NCBI GenBank assembly: GCA_030247885.1
Contig: JAPDRO010000022.1
Span: forward strand, 372,001 to 436,000
Length of the DNA stretch: 64,000 bases
Source of the DNA: Taxawa tesnikishii (nom. ined.)
Taxonomy: Eukaryota > Ascomycota > Dothideomycetes > Dothideales
Direction: 5' to 3'
Part shown: positions 11,439 through 23,255 of the stretch, piece by piece
Numbering within the stretch: the stretch's first letter is position 1
How the letters are laid out: each line of letters starts with the position of its first letter
Translations under genes and position numbers: made by a program
The notes under the pieces: generated by a model
Seen by the model: the letters and a program-made list of their open reading frames with translations, nothing else
Told to the model about the DNA's origin: nothing
Databases searched by the model: none

Positions 11439-12326
11439 GCTGTGCGCTCTCACTCAGTGGGCTAGCTAGCTGCCTGGTCGCGCCACAAGAGCTCCGCTGG
11501 GATTCCCGAGGCCGTCTGCTCGATCCGGGCGGTAAGGGACTTGCCAGATCAAGCCTGGACGTGAAAGAACAACTCGAGGAGTCAGACGAGTAATCCGTGG
11601 GAGGTGGAAGGATTGGTAGTGTGATGTATGGAGAAGAAGAAGAGGACGAGGAGGAGGAGCGGCCGTTACACAGGAGCAGGAGCAGGAGCGGGAGCGGGAG
11701 CAGGTGGTCTCATGCACCTCCCCGGACTCTGACGTTTGTTCGGGAAGGTCCAAGGTCCATCCTGTCCAGCCCGCGCGTTCCTGCCTGGTTTCCCGCAGCC
11801 CACACCTCAGCCACAGCAGAGCCTCATTCCGAATGCAACGACATACATATAAGAATATCCTTATACATATTATTCATATATATATACATATCCATGTTTA
11901 TACACGACACGTGCAGTGCAGTGATACCCTGGCTAAAACGTACATTTTGAAGTATGTAATTTTGGTGGTACACACAGAGCCAATGACTCAGCCCTGCTCT
12001 TCTAAAACCCAGCCAGCCCGCTCGCAATCCACCTTCATCCCCGCGCACCCAGGATATCGGGTGCATTTCTCTCAAACCACCCAAACCGCACGCTCGAAAC
12101 AAAAAGAGAGAGAGATGTAGAAGAAAAAAGGGGGGGACCATGGATATCGCTGATAACTCCCCGCCTGTCGCGAACTCTCATCGTTCGCTCTTCGGACCAC
12201 GGGGCTTGAGCCCCAAGATCAACATGAAACTGTGTCCCGAGGTGGTCTAACCGGGGGTGGTTCGGATACGACAGCGTCACCACGGGCGTAGCGCTGCTGC
12301 CTCACTCCAATGGCCGGTGAAATCTC
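11439..12326. other. Intergenic, NPC1 promoter side
   Basis: 888 bp between two minus-strand genes. It holds the purine array at 11627-11705, an AT-rich TATATA patch near 11870-11890, and a run of seven G at 12130-12136. No gene recognised. Confidence 0.5.
11627..11705. repeat. Purine-rich GAG/GGAGCA low-complexity tract
   Basis: GAAGAAGAGGA and GAGGAGGAG followed by tandem GGAGCA and GGAGCG units, almost purely purine on the plus strand. About 190-270 bp upstream of the NPC1-type start. Confidence 0.8.
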
Positions 12327-14861
12327 CTACGCATCGCCTCCCGCAGCTGGAGCAGCGGAGCCATCCTTACCCGGACCGCCTCGGCCGCGACCCCTACCAC
12401 CACGGTCACCGCCTCTTCCTCCCCTGAATCCACCGCGTCCGCGTCCACCTCTTCCGCCCTCGCTGTCGCTCGCGCCTCCGCTGCGGTAACCGCCTTGGCC
12501 CTGGGAAGCGCCCTGCGCACCACCTCTCGAGCTACCCCATGTGCCTGCGTATCCGCCACGGCCGCCGCGGGTGCCGCCAGTCTTGAACTCACTAACGCGG
12601 ATGCTGGAGTACTTGCCCTCCTTGTTCGGAGCACGCTTCAGCACGTCTTGCATCTCTTCTGGGCTGCCGAAGTGCGCGATGAAGAAGCCCTTGGCCGTCT
12701 TTTCGATCCTGATGATCTTCTTTGCATCGTCTTCGGTGAAGATGGCACGCACTTCGTCTTCGTTGTCCACACCCTGTACGTTAGGCACGTAGATCGCTTG
12801 GCTGGGCTTCGCGGGCTGGTATTCGGGCTTTGGTGTCGTAGCCTCCGATTGCGCGGTTGCTTGCGCGGTGCCATTTGGCTTAGCTTCGCTGGGAGCTGCT
12901 CTATCGGTACTTGCGGTTGCTGTGCCGTTAGTCGCCGCTGCTGGTGTAGGGGCCTTCGGCGGCGCTGGGGACGGGATTGATTGTGCAGGCGCTTGCTGAG
13001 CAGGCTTTGGTGGCTGGGGCGACTGTGCGGGAGCCGGGGCTGCGGGAGGTGCGCGGGCTTGCTGGGCTTGCGGAGCGGGCTGTTGCGCAGGTGGCTGTGC
13101 AGCAGGAGCTGGGACTGGCGCTGGAGCCGGGGCTGGAGTGGGCTGCGCGGATGGAGTCGGGAGGTTGCCGCCGGTGGGCGGCGCACCTGCTGTCGCTGGA
13201 GCTACGGGTGCAGCTTGTGATCTTTGTGCCTTTCCTCCGCGGTGCGAGAAGTTGAAGCCTTGTGCTCTCATCTCCGTTCCTATCCGTCCTTGGTCGATGT
13301 CCAGAACGAGCCAGCCGAATGCGGCATCTGCAAGGTTGAAGTTCCACATGTTCTTGAAGGCGCTCTCATCGACCTGGCCACTAGCTGGTCCACCCTGGCC
13401 GCCTCCGAAGGGGTTGCCACCGTTTGCGACGGTTGGCATCTTGCTCACTACGTCCAATGCGAAGCTAAGCAGGCGCTGTTGTTGTTCGTTCTCAGCCACC
13501 GCTGGTTCCACCTCGTGCTTGACAGTCTCCCAAACGTCATTAAAGGATGCCTTCGACGCCGCCAGCTTTCCACGGTAGTGATCCAGGGTGGGATTTACGC
13601 TGAATTCGTTGTAGGAGCTGCCATACCGGAAGTGAAGTCCTGCCGAGACGGAGAAATCCGCCTTCAGAGTGACTGAGAGCTGGTTCAAGATACCCTCACG
13701 AGCCGGGGAAGCGTGCGTGACGAAGACACGAGTTTCGGTGGGGTCGTAGACTCTGTTCGCAGTATCCACCAGTTCACCCATCTGAAGAAGCGTTGTCCAC
13801 ATGGTGCCTTGACCACCAGCAATTGTGGTCTTGCCCTCGCCATTGTCAAACAGCTTGTGCATGACAACCGCACCTCCCAGACCTAACAAGCGGAGCTTCA
13901 CCCCGCCAACCTCCAGCAATCTTGAGTGCGCCTCGTCGATGATGTGCAGGTTAGGAATCTTGTACTCTCCGGAGCGCAGCTTCTCCAGCACAGAGACATC
14001 CTCGCAAGCGCCCCAGACTGTGTAGACAGGAACCTCAAGCTTGAAGCGACCCTCAAGGAAGTGTGGAAGTTCGGAGAGAATGAGTCCTTCGCGCTGGAAG
14101 CGCTCTTTGATGGACGATCCGGGTGGTGCCCGCACGAGGTCGTTCTTGAGGGTGTCGTTAAGGAGGGAGAGTATTGAGCGACGTGTTTCAGGGTCCTGTT
14201 GAAACAAATGTTAGTTGCCGATTTCCGTGACAAGCAATAAGTTCTGCGACGTGACAAGGGCAGTACGAGGCGCAGACGTGCACAGAGAATCTCTTGTGTC
14301 GCATACGCTGCCTGCGCATGGGAGACGCGAGCATAATCTCTGAGTGCTTGAGCGGCTGAGCTCCCGAGAGGCGTATCCTCCGCAGCCAGCATCCTGCCTC
14401 CTACCACCCTCTCATGCCGCAGTGGCCGTCCTGTTACAAGGTGATCCCACTCACTTCTCCGCGATCCTGTCCAGCGAAGTGCTGTCGTAGAAGCCAAAGT
14501 CACCGGTGTGAATGATGTAGTCCGCTCTCGCGCTCCGCGCTAGCTCATTCAAGCTCCTCAGATTGCCTGCACCAGTATCAGAACCTTAAAGCCGCTCTTC
14601 GTTGCCTTTTCTTACACACCTCTGACATCTGCAATACACAACACGCGGGCGGCACCGGATTGTATCACACGACCTTGGTTAGGGAGAAGCGGTACGGCGC
14701 CAGGTGCCGGACCGGAAGGACCGCTGGGGACGCCATTTGGAAGGTAGGCCTGGCTGTAAGCGCGAGGTTGAGTGGGTGGTTGCTGTATGCACCGTCAGTT
14801 GAACCGAACCGAACAAAACCAGACATCGCTTGTAACTGCTGATTGTACTGACCGCGGCCAT
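12327..14861 (-). CDS. DUF2433-type calcineurin-like phosphoesterase with RGG tail
   Basis: Fungal protein with a metallophosphoesterase-like N-terminal half (VLCIADVRGNLRSLNEL, YIIHTGDFGFYD, VYTVWGACEDVSVLE, FVTHASPAREG), a long Pro/Ala-rich linker, an RRM-like segment (QAIYVPNVQG... KGFFIAHFGSPEEM) and a Gly/Arg-rich RGG tail suggesting RNA binding. Inferred exons: a 9-nt initiating exon 14853-14861 (ATG GCC GCG), 14620-14782, 14455-14566 and 12327-14195, joined by introns of 70, 53 and 259 nt. The frame breaks at CCC (plus-strand GGG 14165-14167): one more base gives HVAQYSPLLND. Histidine of the usual metal-binding GNH box is absent where RGN is seen, so catalysis is uncertain. Substrate unknown. 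The DUF number is from memory. Confidence 0.8.
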
Positions 14862-15379
14862 GAGGTGAGCTAGCTAGCGTGTGATTCACGGGGGTATGAG
14901 ACAGCAGGGGACTTGTTGAAGGGTGGGAGTTGCTGAAATGCGCGCGTCTGAGAGGGGTATGGAGGTAAGGGAAGAATTAGTATGTGGAGTGGGGAATGAA
15001 GATGCGACAGCTGTAGTGGCAAGGGAGTTGACGGCTTGATGGGTTTCAATGTTCTCTCGTGGAGGTCTCGCTCCTGCCCTTCTAGCTAGAGGCAGGCAGG
15101 CACCGGACAGGGTTTATTTTAGCGCCACTGCCAAGACTACGCCTACACGCGCGTCTGTCGAACACCCTCACTCGTCACGTCACTTGTGGTGTTGTGGTAT
15201 AAGCGTAGAGCACATCTACGTAGAACACAGAGAGTTTGGGGAGATTGTTACCAGGTATCAGTCTTCAAACTCCAGGATCCATACATGCAAACATGCACAC
15301 GACCGATTGCTCCATGCGGCCAGCTCCAAGCTTCCAACAACAAATTGTTCACGTCTTCAATTTGTGGGACCTTTTCAGC
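14862..15379. other. Intergenic, no gene seen
   Basis: 518 bp between the DUF2433-type start and the transhydrogenase stop, both on the minus strand. It presumably holds the DUF2433-type promoter. Nothing else identified. Confidence 0.5.
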
Positions 15380-16913
15380 CTAGTACTCCATCGCCTCCTC
15401 GAACAGCGTCCTGAGTTGTTCCCTCTCTTGGTCAACATTCTGCAAGTCCAGGTTTGGCGCCAACATCAGCACGCGCGCCTGCGGTATCGTTCCGTCAACC
15501 AGCATGTCCACATGTTCACGTCCGAAGCCCAACTGCTTCAACCCCTCGGCTGGTCCCCGAGTCCGATCAGGAACTCGGCCAACGCCTCGCTAAGCACCTC
15601 TCCCGCGCTCTCCTTCTTCACTTGGCTGACATCCACACCGAAGCACTCCGCGGCAGCCAAGTGTCTCTCTGGATTGCTTGCGCCAGTGAACTTGAATACT
15701 GCGGGCGCAGTTACTGCGACACTGACACCGTGCGGGATGATGGGCGAGTCGACCTGGTAACCCGCGTGTTTGTAACCGGGGTTTTGGCCGCTGATAGGGT
15801 AGCTCATGCCGTGGCATAGATGCACACCAGCATTGCCGAATCCAACACCAGCCAGAGTGGCAGCGAGCAACATCTGGCTCTGAGCTTCCGTGTCGTCCGG
15901 ATCCTTCACTGCACGTGGGAGATACTTGACGGTGCTGCGCAGGGCCTGCAGCGAGAAAATGTCGGAAATCGGGTTGGCTCCCTGGTAGGCGGGCCGGTTG
16001 ATGGGGTTGGTGGGGCGCGGGGTGCGCTCGTTGTAAGGGATGGCGGTCCAGGACTCGAGCGAGTGGCAGAGGACATCCAGACCCGACGAGGCATGGACGG
16101 CCGAGGGCATGGTGCGGGTGTTGAGCGGGTCGCAGATGCCCAGCGTGGGTTTGAGATTGCGGTGGGCGATGCCGGTCTTGGCTTTTTTCGACACGAGGTC
16201 GAAGATGGCGGTTCCTGTGGTCTCGGAACCGGTGCCTGCCGTGGTTGGTACAGCAATGAGTGGCTTCAGCTTGCCCTGGATGGGCAACCCCTTGCCAAGT
16301 GGAGCATTGACAAAGTCAAGGAAGTCTGCTTCTGGGAAACATGTGTAGAGATTCATCAGCTTGGCAGTATCAATGACAGAGCCACCTCCGACTGCAAGGA
16401 AAGCGTCCGGCGCGTGTGGCTTCGCGAACGCGATAGCCTCCTTAATACTTTCAGACCGTCAGTATAGCGCCCAGCTGCAAATGGAAGTCGGGAAACATAC
16501 GAGTAATCCTTTGGTTCCACTCGGCACTTATCGTACACCTCGTAAGGCACACCCTCGCGATCTAATCCTTCCTGCACCTGCTTCATGGCATTGAGGTTCT
16601 TCACTGTTGAATCCGTCACGACCATGACCTTCCTTGCTCCCAAGTTCTTCATATCCATCCCCACCTCTTTCGTGCATCCGGGTCCGAAACGTATGCTCGA
16701 CGCCGCCATCTCGAAAGCGTACTCTTTTTGCTGAGCATGATCGATGGGTGTTGCAAGGGCACGGCGCGACTGCGAGATTGCCAATGGGTTCATATGATGA
16801 TGGTGGCTAGGGTTCGAGTGACACGGGCAGTTCGGTGGGTGAGTGTACTGGACGGTACGCAGCAGGTTGAGAGCTCGGGCTGCCCTTGTGGGCGCGACAC
16901 GGATGGATGCCAT
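15380..16913 (-). CDS. Hydroxyacid-oxoacid transhydrogenase (iron ADH family, mitochondrial)
   Basis: Member of the iron-dependent alcohol dehydrogenase family closest to animal ADHFE1, which oxidises 4-hydroxybutyrate with 2-oxoglutarate as acceptor. The first 60 or so residues are rich in R, S and A and look like a mitochondrial presequence. Family blocks: SSIRFGPGCTKEVG, FLAVGGGSVIDTAK, PTTAGTGSETTGTAIFD, HASSGLDVLCHSLESW, and LCHGMSYPISG plus HGVSVAVTAP, which hold the metal ligands. One intron, 16448-16500 (53 nt). The frame breaks at plus-strand CCCC 15542-15545 (DQPRG); one extra base opens the rest, LKQLGFGREHVDMLV to FEEAMEY and the stop at 15380. Substrate is inferred from family. 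Confidence 0.9.
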
Positions 16914-18978
16914 TGTGGTAGACGATATAATCAGAATCGGAGAAGAGTGTGATCACTAAAAAGGAGAGAAAGAAACGAGAAGCACGGCGCTCCACAGAGA
17001 AAGCCGGGTTGGTCTTACCTAACACTGTCACTACCGAACTGCCGTCACTTTCGGGGTGGAGCTGCTTGGGAGTGGGACAACATGAGCAACTCCCCATCCG
17101 ACGAAATGCGGGGAGAGCTGTCCGTTGCTCTTTCCTCCCCGGTCAGGTTGCCGAATCCCGGGCCTCGGCATGGCGAGGGCATCTACGACGACGGCTTTCA
17201 AACATCCTTCGTGTCTCAACCCATTGCTGAGGAGGTTGGGTTGAATGGGACAACGTTGACCATGTAGTTTACGTATAACACATGTGATCTGCCAGCCCAG
17301 TACCTCAGTGTTGCGTCGTTCCTGAATGCACACGAAGCGATGCTGGAGCTCTAATATTGCCTATATCCGGCTGCGGTACCCATGACTCCACAAAGAACTC
17401 CACATCTTCGAAGATCAAGAAGATGCAGAGCCCTTGGCACGGGCACTGCTGTGGAACACAGCCGACGAAAGGGATGCGGTACGTTCGTCGCCCATGAAGT
17501 GCAGCTATCACCAACCGGCCGATATTATATGTACCTCAACAGCGCGTTTGTATGCTGGCCATGCGGTCGAGACGGGAATGCTGCTGCGACAACTCTGACA
17601 CACTGCATCACCGGAAACGTTGATCGCTCAATAGCATGTATCAACGAGGACCAACCTAGACATACCGTGCCTCATATCTTCTTTGTTTCTTCTTCGTCTC
17701 ATATTTCCTCTTATTCCCTTGGGGATGCAACGTGGTAAGCTCATGCTAAGTTGTCCTACTTGAGCGTCTTCCAGTATTGGCATACACGAATAGCGAAGAG
17801 CAAATCTCTCGTGGGATGTGCAAGCAAAATTGTCTCCAAAAGCTCACGGAGAGCAAGCACGTGGCCACTAGCATCGCTCCACGAAGCTGTAGGTCTGAAA
17901 GCCGTCTCAAACGCGCTGGACTTCATCCTTTACTGGTTAGATAAGGACACTGGCATCTCTACATGCGGCAACATGATCTCTATAGCTGGAGCAAAAAGGG
18001 CGATCAAATCTGTGATCCTGCGAGGTAACGAAAGCGTGTACCTTCGTCCTGATGTTCGAGGATGTTGTTGGCCTGGCTCAGGTGGTGTTCCAAGTTTGAA
18101 TCTTCCACAGCTGCAGTAGTATGTGATATATCTGATGGATTTTTCGCGGGGTGACCGTACGGGATAAACAGTATACAAATAATGTACCATAGAGCAAAAT
18201 TTGATGCCCATTGAGTTCTCTGCGTACTGTGAATTCGGAGATTTCGAGATAGCCCGAATTCGTCGTGTCAAAAGGAGCTCACAGAAAAAATATCTCTTTG
18301 AGCTTCGGGTTGGATTGGGAAGCAAGTTTCTCGGCCGCGGTAGTGTCTGCAGGACAGGACGATCATATTCCGATCATCAGAGGCACAAGTGCCAAGCTTA
18401 GAGTAATCTTGTAGCTATCGATCGTTGGATCATTGCTGTAGTATGGCTGCCCCCTTCCCACCATTATAGCTTACCTCCATGGAAGCGTGCTGATTGTGAA
18501 GCTGCCATGTAATAACACCAAAGCAGACTACAACTGGAACGGTGAGAGTATTGTTTGAAGGTCGAGGGTTGAGGTGAAAGGAGTTTCGATCCGTTCCCGG
18601 TAGAACGCTTGCATGTCAAGGATGTCAGGCTCTATATACCTTCGGAGGTCAAGCGAAAAATTGATTAGGATCTCTTGAACCATGCCAGAAACTGATGTCA
18701 GAGCCACAAGCTACATTCGCGGCTTCGATGCTGCCAATAGCCACAACGCGGTCTACTCATAGACTAAGAATCCAAAACAAGGGTTTGTGGTTCCATATCT
18801 TGTCCATCAGAGGGCTTCTAGGACTAAGAGGTAGAACTGCGAGGGTTGAAATATTGGCCGCAGCAAATATGCAGAGTATGACAGAAAGTGTGGTAGTGTT
18901 GGTTTTTAGGAGGAAGTGGAAGGTGGTTGATACGTGCGGATTGTCGCTGTTTTGGGACGGAAGCCTCCCATCACCCTC
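16914..18978. other. Long stretch without a recognisable gene
   Basis: About 2 kb, somewhat richer in AT than its flanks. A 61-codon reading frame at 17082-17267 (MSNSPSDEMRG) starts in a fair context but has no family features, and larger frames at 17751-18119 (+) and 17930-18325 (-) overlap each other and match nothing I know. I do not call a gene here. Confidence 0.4.
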
Positions 18979-19191
18979 TTACTCCGCCTCTTTCCACCTG
19001 GACGCCTGAGATTCTGGACTCTGCGCCCTGCGTGCGCCATTTTCTGTTGACTCAGTCAAATCACTGCTGCAATAATGGTCATTCAGATGATGTCCGGCCA
19101 ATGCCTGGAATCTGACTGGGCGATCGTCAGGCATACCGTAAGGCTGTGATGCCTGTAAGCGCTCCTCGATGCTTGCAATTAGACCATCCAT
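18979..19191 (-). CDS. Possible small protein, 70 residues, unknown
   Basis: I do not recognise it. The start at 19191 has a near-perfect translation context (CCGCCATGGAT) and lies 219 bp from, and divergent to, the membrane-protein gene at 19411. The peptide (MDGLIASIEERLQAS...) is hydrophilic, starts with a short amphipathic helix and has no signal peptide or membrane segment. No introns are needed. It could be a real small protein or a chance frame with a good ATG. Confidence 0.3.
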   Translation of the reverse strand: MDGLIASIEERLQASQPYGMPDDRPVRFQALAGHHLNDHYCSSDLTESTENGARRAQSPESQASRWKEAE

Positions 19192-19410
19192 GGCGGTGTC
19201 GTATGTTGTCTAGTTCCAGCGCCCACATCAGGCTAACACTATGCGCATACAGCATATATGTGCCCTAAGCGTCTGACAGAAGGTAAACTTTACAGCAGCA
19301 ATTGCATGCTCTTCGGTCTCTTCATCCACCCTCGCGAGAACAAATCCTTTTCCCTTATCTCGAGACTTCTTCCTATCAAACACTCTCTCCTCAATAGCTG
19401 CCAAACCCTT

Positions 19411-19991
19411 ATGGCCTCTCAAGACAAGCAATGGCTGAAGAGGGTTCTCGTTCCCTTCTGGATACTCCAAACCATCTTCACGTGCCTCATGATCGCCTCT
19501 GCCGCTCTCACGCTCGACAGCTTCGAACACAGGCACACTTCAACAGCGTAAGTCGCGTTCGTACTCTCCTACGAGAAAATTAACTGCTGATGTGGTGCTA
19601 CAGAGCTTTCATCGTGCTTCTTGTCTTCTTTGTCCTCTGCCTTGCTTTCGTAATCGTGGAGGTGGCGCTTTATGCCACACACCGACTTGCGCCTCTAGCA
19701 TTCGTGTTTATGCAGATTGTCAAATGCGTCTTTTGGTCCGTCTACTGGGTCATCGTCTTGATCGTCGTCGCTGCATATGATGAGGGTGCCGGAGGGATCG
19801 TATTCGTCACGGTCGTCGTGTGAGTCTTACTTACCTTAATGATCGTGGTTCAAGCGCTGATCTTAACTCATAGGTTGTCCGTCTATGGGCCTCTGATTTA
19901 CGGAAGTGTTGTGTACCACCGCCAGAGACTTCAACACCACAGACAATATGAGGCTGAGGCATCAAAATCTAATGCGTTTGGCGACTTCTAG
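19411..19991 (+). CDS. Small four-helix membrane protein, unknown function
   Basis: Three exons (19411-19547, 19604-19819, 19874-19991) with standard GT-AG introns of 56 and 54 nt give 156 residues with no frame problem. Four hydrophobic segments are visible: WILQTIFTCLMIASAALTL, FIVLLVFFVLCLAFVIVEVA, a third around FVFMQIVKCVFWSVYW, and a fourth around IVFVTVVVLSVYGPLIYG. The C-terminal tail is polar (HRQRLQHHRQYEAEASK). The layout resembles MARVEL-like four-helix proteins of fungi, but no signature decides it. The ATG at 19411 is chosen because it begins directly before the first helix. Confidence 0.75.
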
Positions 19992-20524
19992 GATTCGATA
20001 TGAACCATGAATGGCAGCATAGGTGGTGATGAAGGAACGCAGTGCGCGTGATGAGCCATGGAACAGATACAATCCGGGTTTTCCTTAGAATCGACTGTCC
20101 AGACTTGGAGGTTAAATAGTATAGATATCCACGACAGCTCGGATGATGTTTTTATCGAAGACTGAACACATGGTCACTCCAAGTCCTTTGAATCACCGAG
20201 ATGAACTCTTTTGCGTCTTGATGTCAAGATCATTTTTCACGTGACCAGGCGGTGTTCCTTCTACGCTTTTCCATCGGTGACCCGAAAGTGGCGTGTTTGC
20301 TAAGTTTGCCTGTATGACACAGCGGAGCAATTGCCTAAGCTACTGTTCGTTGACCTTCTGCGAGACTGATTCAACTACATATTATCTTCCTTCCGCATAC
20401 CACTGAACACTCAATCAGTTTTTGCTCACTCCGCTTGCGACAACACAACATCTCATAACCACCATCTCCACTCTACGAGTCTCAACACCCCAATTGTACA
20501 TCAAACCACATTACATCATTCACA
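19992..20524. promoter_or_regulatory. MBF1 upstream region
   Basis: 533 bp between two plus-strand genes. The last 150 bp are pyrimidine- and CA-rich (ACCACTGAACACTC, CATCTCATAACCACC), as in leaders of highly expressed fungal genes. No discrete element identified. Confidence 0.45.
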
Positions 20525-21065
20525 ATGAGCGAGTGGGACACCGTCACCAAGATTGGCAGCAAGGCCCGCGGCCCTGGCGCCACCCAACGCGAGACTGTCA
20601 TCAAGGGCAAGAGTGCACTCAATGCTGCCCAGCGTAGCGGTGCCGTTGTCGGCACTGAGAAGAAGTACTCCAGTGCGAACGTGAGTACACTGCATCATTC
20701 TCTCTCTTTGTATTCTCGGCACCAACTAACATCACTGCGCAGGCTGCAAGCAAGGGCCAAGAAGGTCAGCATTTGACCAAGGTTGACCGCTCCGAGGACA
20801 TCGTCGCAACGAAGAAGGTGCCAGATGAGGTGGCCAAGGCACTTCAGCAAGCACGTGCGAACCTCAAGAACGCAAAGGGCACGACCATGACACAAAAGAT
20901 CTGGCATCCAAGGCGAGCGTGGACGTGGCATACGTGGCCGCACTCGAGCGCGCAGGCGCGGACTGGCCGAGCATGGACTTCGTGCAGAAGATCCAGAAGG
21001 CGGCCAACGTCCGGTTGACGGGTAACAACATCGGTGCCCCTATGTTTGGACCAAAGAAGAAGTAG
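20525..21065 (+). CDS. MBF1: Multiprotein-bridging factor 1 (transcription coactivator)
   Basis: MBF1 bridges bZIP-type activators (Gcn4 in yeast) and TBP, and guards ribosomes against frameshifting when they collide. Exon 1 20525-20680 ([16 protein letters not shown]), intron 20681-20742 (62 nt), exon 2 20743-21065. The N-terminal MBF1 domain continues into [14 protein letters not shown]. The helix-turn-helix half is out of frame: after TTMTQK at 20898 the reading frame is lost, while a frame with one more base reads [34 protein letters not shown] and MFGPKKK to the stop. The preserved downstream coding sequence argues for a sequence error or a very recent mutation. About 155 residues when complete, the usual length. 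Confidence 0.92.
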
Positions 21066-23255
21066 ACGACTAGGCAACGATCCATCAGATGCACATCATG
21101 AACAGCCCATGACTCGAGAGGACGCTTGGGATATGAGGGTATCGGATGGTGGTGACAGGGAGGATGGAATTAGCCGTGTCGTCTTTCGACGCTGGCACCT
21201 TTGCTCGTTACAAGCGGGCGTTTTGTTTTGGCATGACATTGTCAGGTCTGGAGTTGGTGGTTGATATCAGCTGATGCTGTGCTCACAGCATGCACACTGG
21301 GGCACCATCCTTAAGCCACTTGAGGCTTGAAGCCAGTAATCCGAACGGGAAATGATCATTCAAACCACGCTTCCGTACCTTCTCTAGCAGCTCTTTTCGA
21401 AGCTTGGCTACACTTTTCCCTCGTCGTGGCAGCTAAGAGCTAGACTCGTGTTCCTACGACACTTGCATTTCGATTCCGGCAGCCGTTAAGGAGATGACAA
21501 TCTTCAAGTTTTGCTCGTCACGTCCGGGGTTCAATCGGTTCCCTGACCAACTGGTGCGTATAAAGCAGAACACAAATAAGCACTGCTCCTCTGTACACGC
21601 TTCTGTCGATATCCCATTAGAAACTCCCCAAAAGCAAGTCTTAGTGCACCTGGATAGGCCGGCAACGTGATCGACGGAGAGCCATAGCAGATCAACGCGC
21701 GTGCATTCTCCAGCGGTGACGCTGCAGAATCAACCATTGCTCAATCGACAGACGGACACACCACTGAGGCGGACCGTGTAAGGTCGTTACTGTAACCGTA
21801 CCTATCTACCTGTTTCCGGAGCTTTCGGCGGTGCCATTCTGACGTCCTTGAACAGCCCAAGTGCCGGTCTTTCGGGAGCAACTTACAGTGTCACGTCCTC
21901 CGATTGTCGAGCAATTTGCACAACAGGGCTCATGTTGTTTTGACTGACCGTTTGTTGCTCAGGGGGAGGCGAACGGGAGTTCCAACGCTTCTGGACTACG
22001 CCGTTGAGAAGCACCCACAGCTGGCGTACCTTACGCTGCGCAGCCCATGGCAACATTTATCGAAGCGACATCGATGCCTTTGGTGAACGCCTGTTGCAGC
22101 ACGTTGTTCTGACGACTGCTACGAAAGATAACCTTGTGTTCGAAAGCGGACGAGGCTGCGTCACCGCTTACGATGCTGCGCACAACCACGTTATCGAGAG
22201 AGGTGTCAAGGTTTCAATCCTGGCTTTTCCGAAACGGGCAACTGGAGGACCACACATGGTAGAGAGTGTTGGATGAAGACCCACGTGGTCCTGGTGATGG
22301 AAATTGTACGTGTGTTCACATGGTTGTTGAGGTCGCGTCAGATGTCTGTTCGTCAGCATGGCCAGCTAGCTGCAAGTAACCGTGACACATGTGCCGCGAG
22401 GCCGAGATGATGGTCAACAGTGTTTCCAGACTTGAAGAAGAGCATCAAGATGCGGTGGTAGCGGCTCTGGCCGTGCAGTGCACGCTTGGCCGGTTGATTG
22501 GCTGCCATGCAGATTCGAGGCGACCCCTGGAGTGCCCTGCAGTTTCAGTTCTTGGCGCCGTCGGCTCGCTGTTGCCGCATCTCTGACGAATGAACACTCG
22601 TACATCACACTCTACTTAATAGACCGTGATATTCACACCACACTATCACAACTGAAACACTTGGGAAGGCGTCTCCCGTCGCCAGTATGTTTGAGCAAGT
22701 GGGGTTTGGCTTGCCTGCACACCTCTCTTCCGCATGCCTCCCGCCCACCGACCTCCCCGATCTAACGGTCACTATCCCTTTGAAGCGGAGCTCTCAGAAA
22801 CCGTACTACATCTCTGCATGCTAGTGGCTGTCAAGCCTCAGCCTCGGAACCTCCTGAGATTTGCGCTCTCGAGATCTTGCGTGCCAGGCAAGCCTCGACC
22901 ATCGCTTCCCGGCGGCCGCGTAGGTAGGCGTGCGGATCCAATGCACCATTGCCAGGAGCTTGGCTCTGGAGGCTCGCCGCCATGCAGTAGCCAGGGAATC
23001 AGAAACAGGGTCAACGGTCGAATTGTCGACTATGAAGGGCCCTCAACGGTAATCCAGCTATCTCACCGTGCAACAAGAAAACGGCTATAAGGTCGCCATG
23101 GCGCTCCTGAGCCTGCTCCTCTGCAGTATACATATACCTTCCTTTTTGTTTCTCTTGTTTCCTTCTTTTCTGCTTACGCAGAGTCTCAAATCTTTGTGTT
23201 GCCCGCAGCCTCTTGCAATACTTTTGGGCTCCGCACTGTCATTCATTTCGCCAAT
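21066..23255. other. 2.2-kb stretch without a recognisable gene
   Basis: Only scattered short frames (for example 22004-22276 on the plus strand) with no motif I can place. The last 200 bp before 23256, pyrimidine-rich with TTTCTCTTGTTTCC tracts, fit the promoter and leader of the GH16 gene. Possibly decayed sequence; nothing identifiable. Confidence 0.4.
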
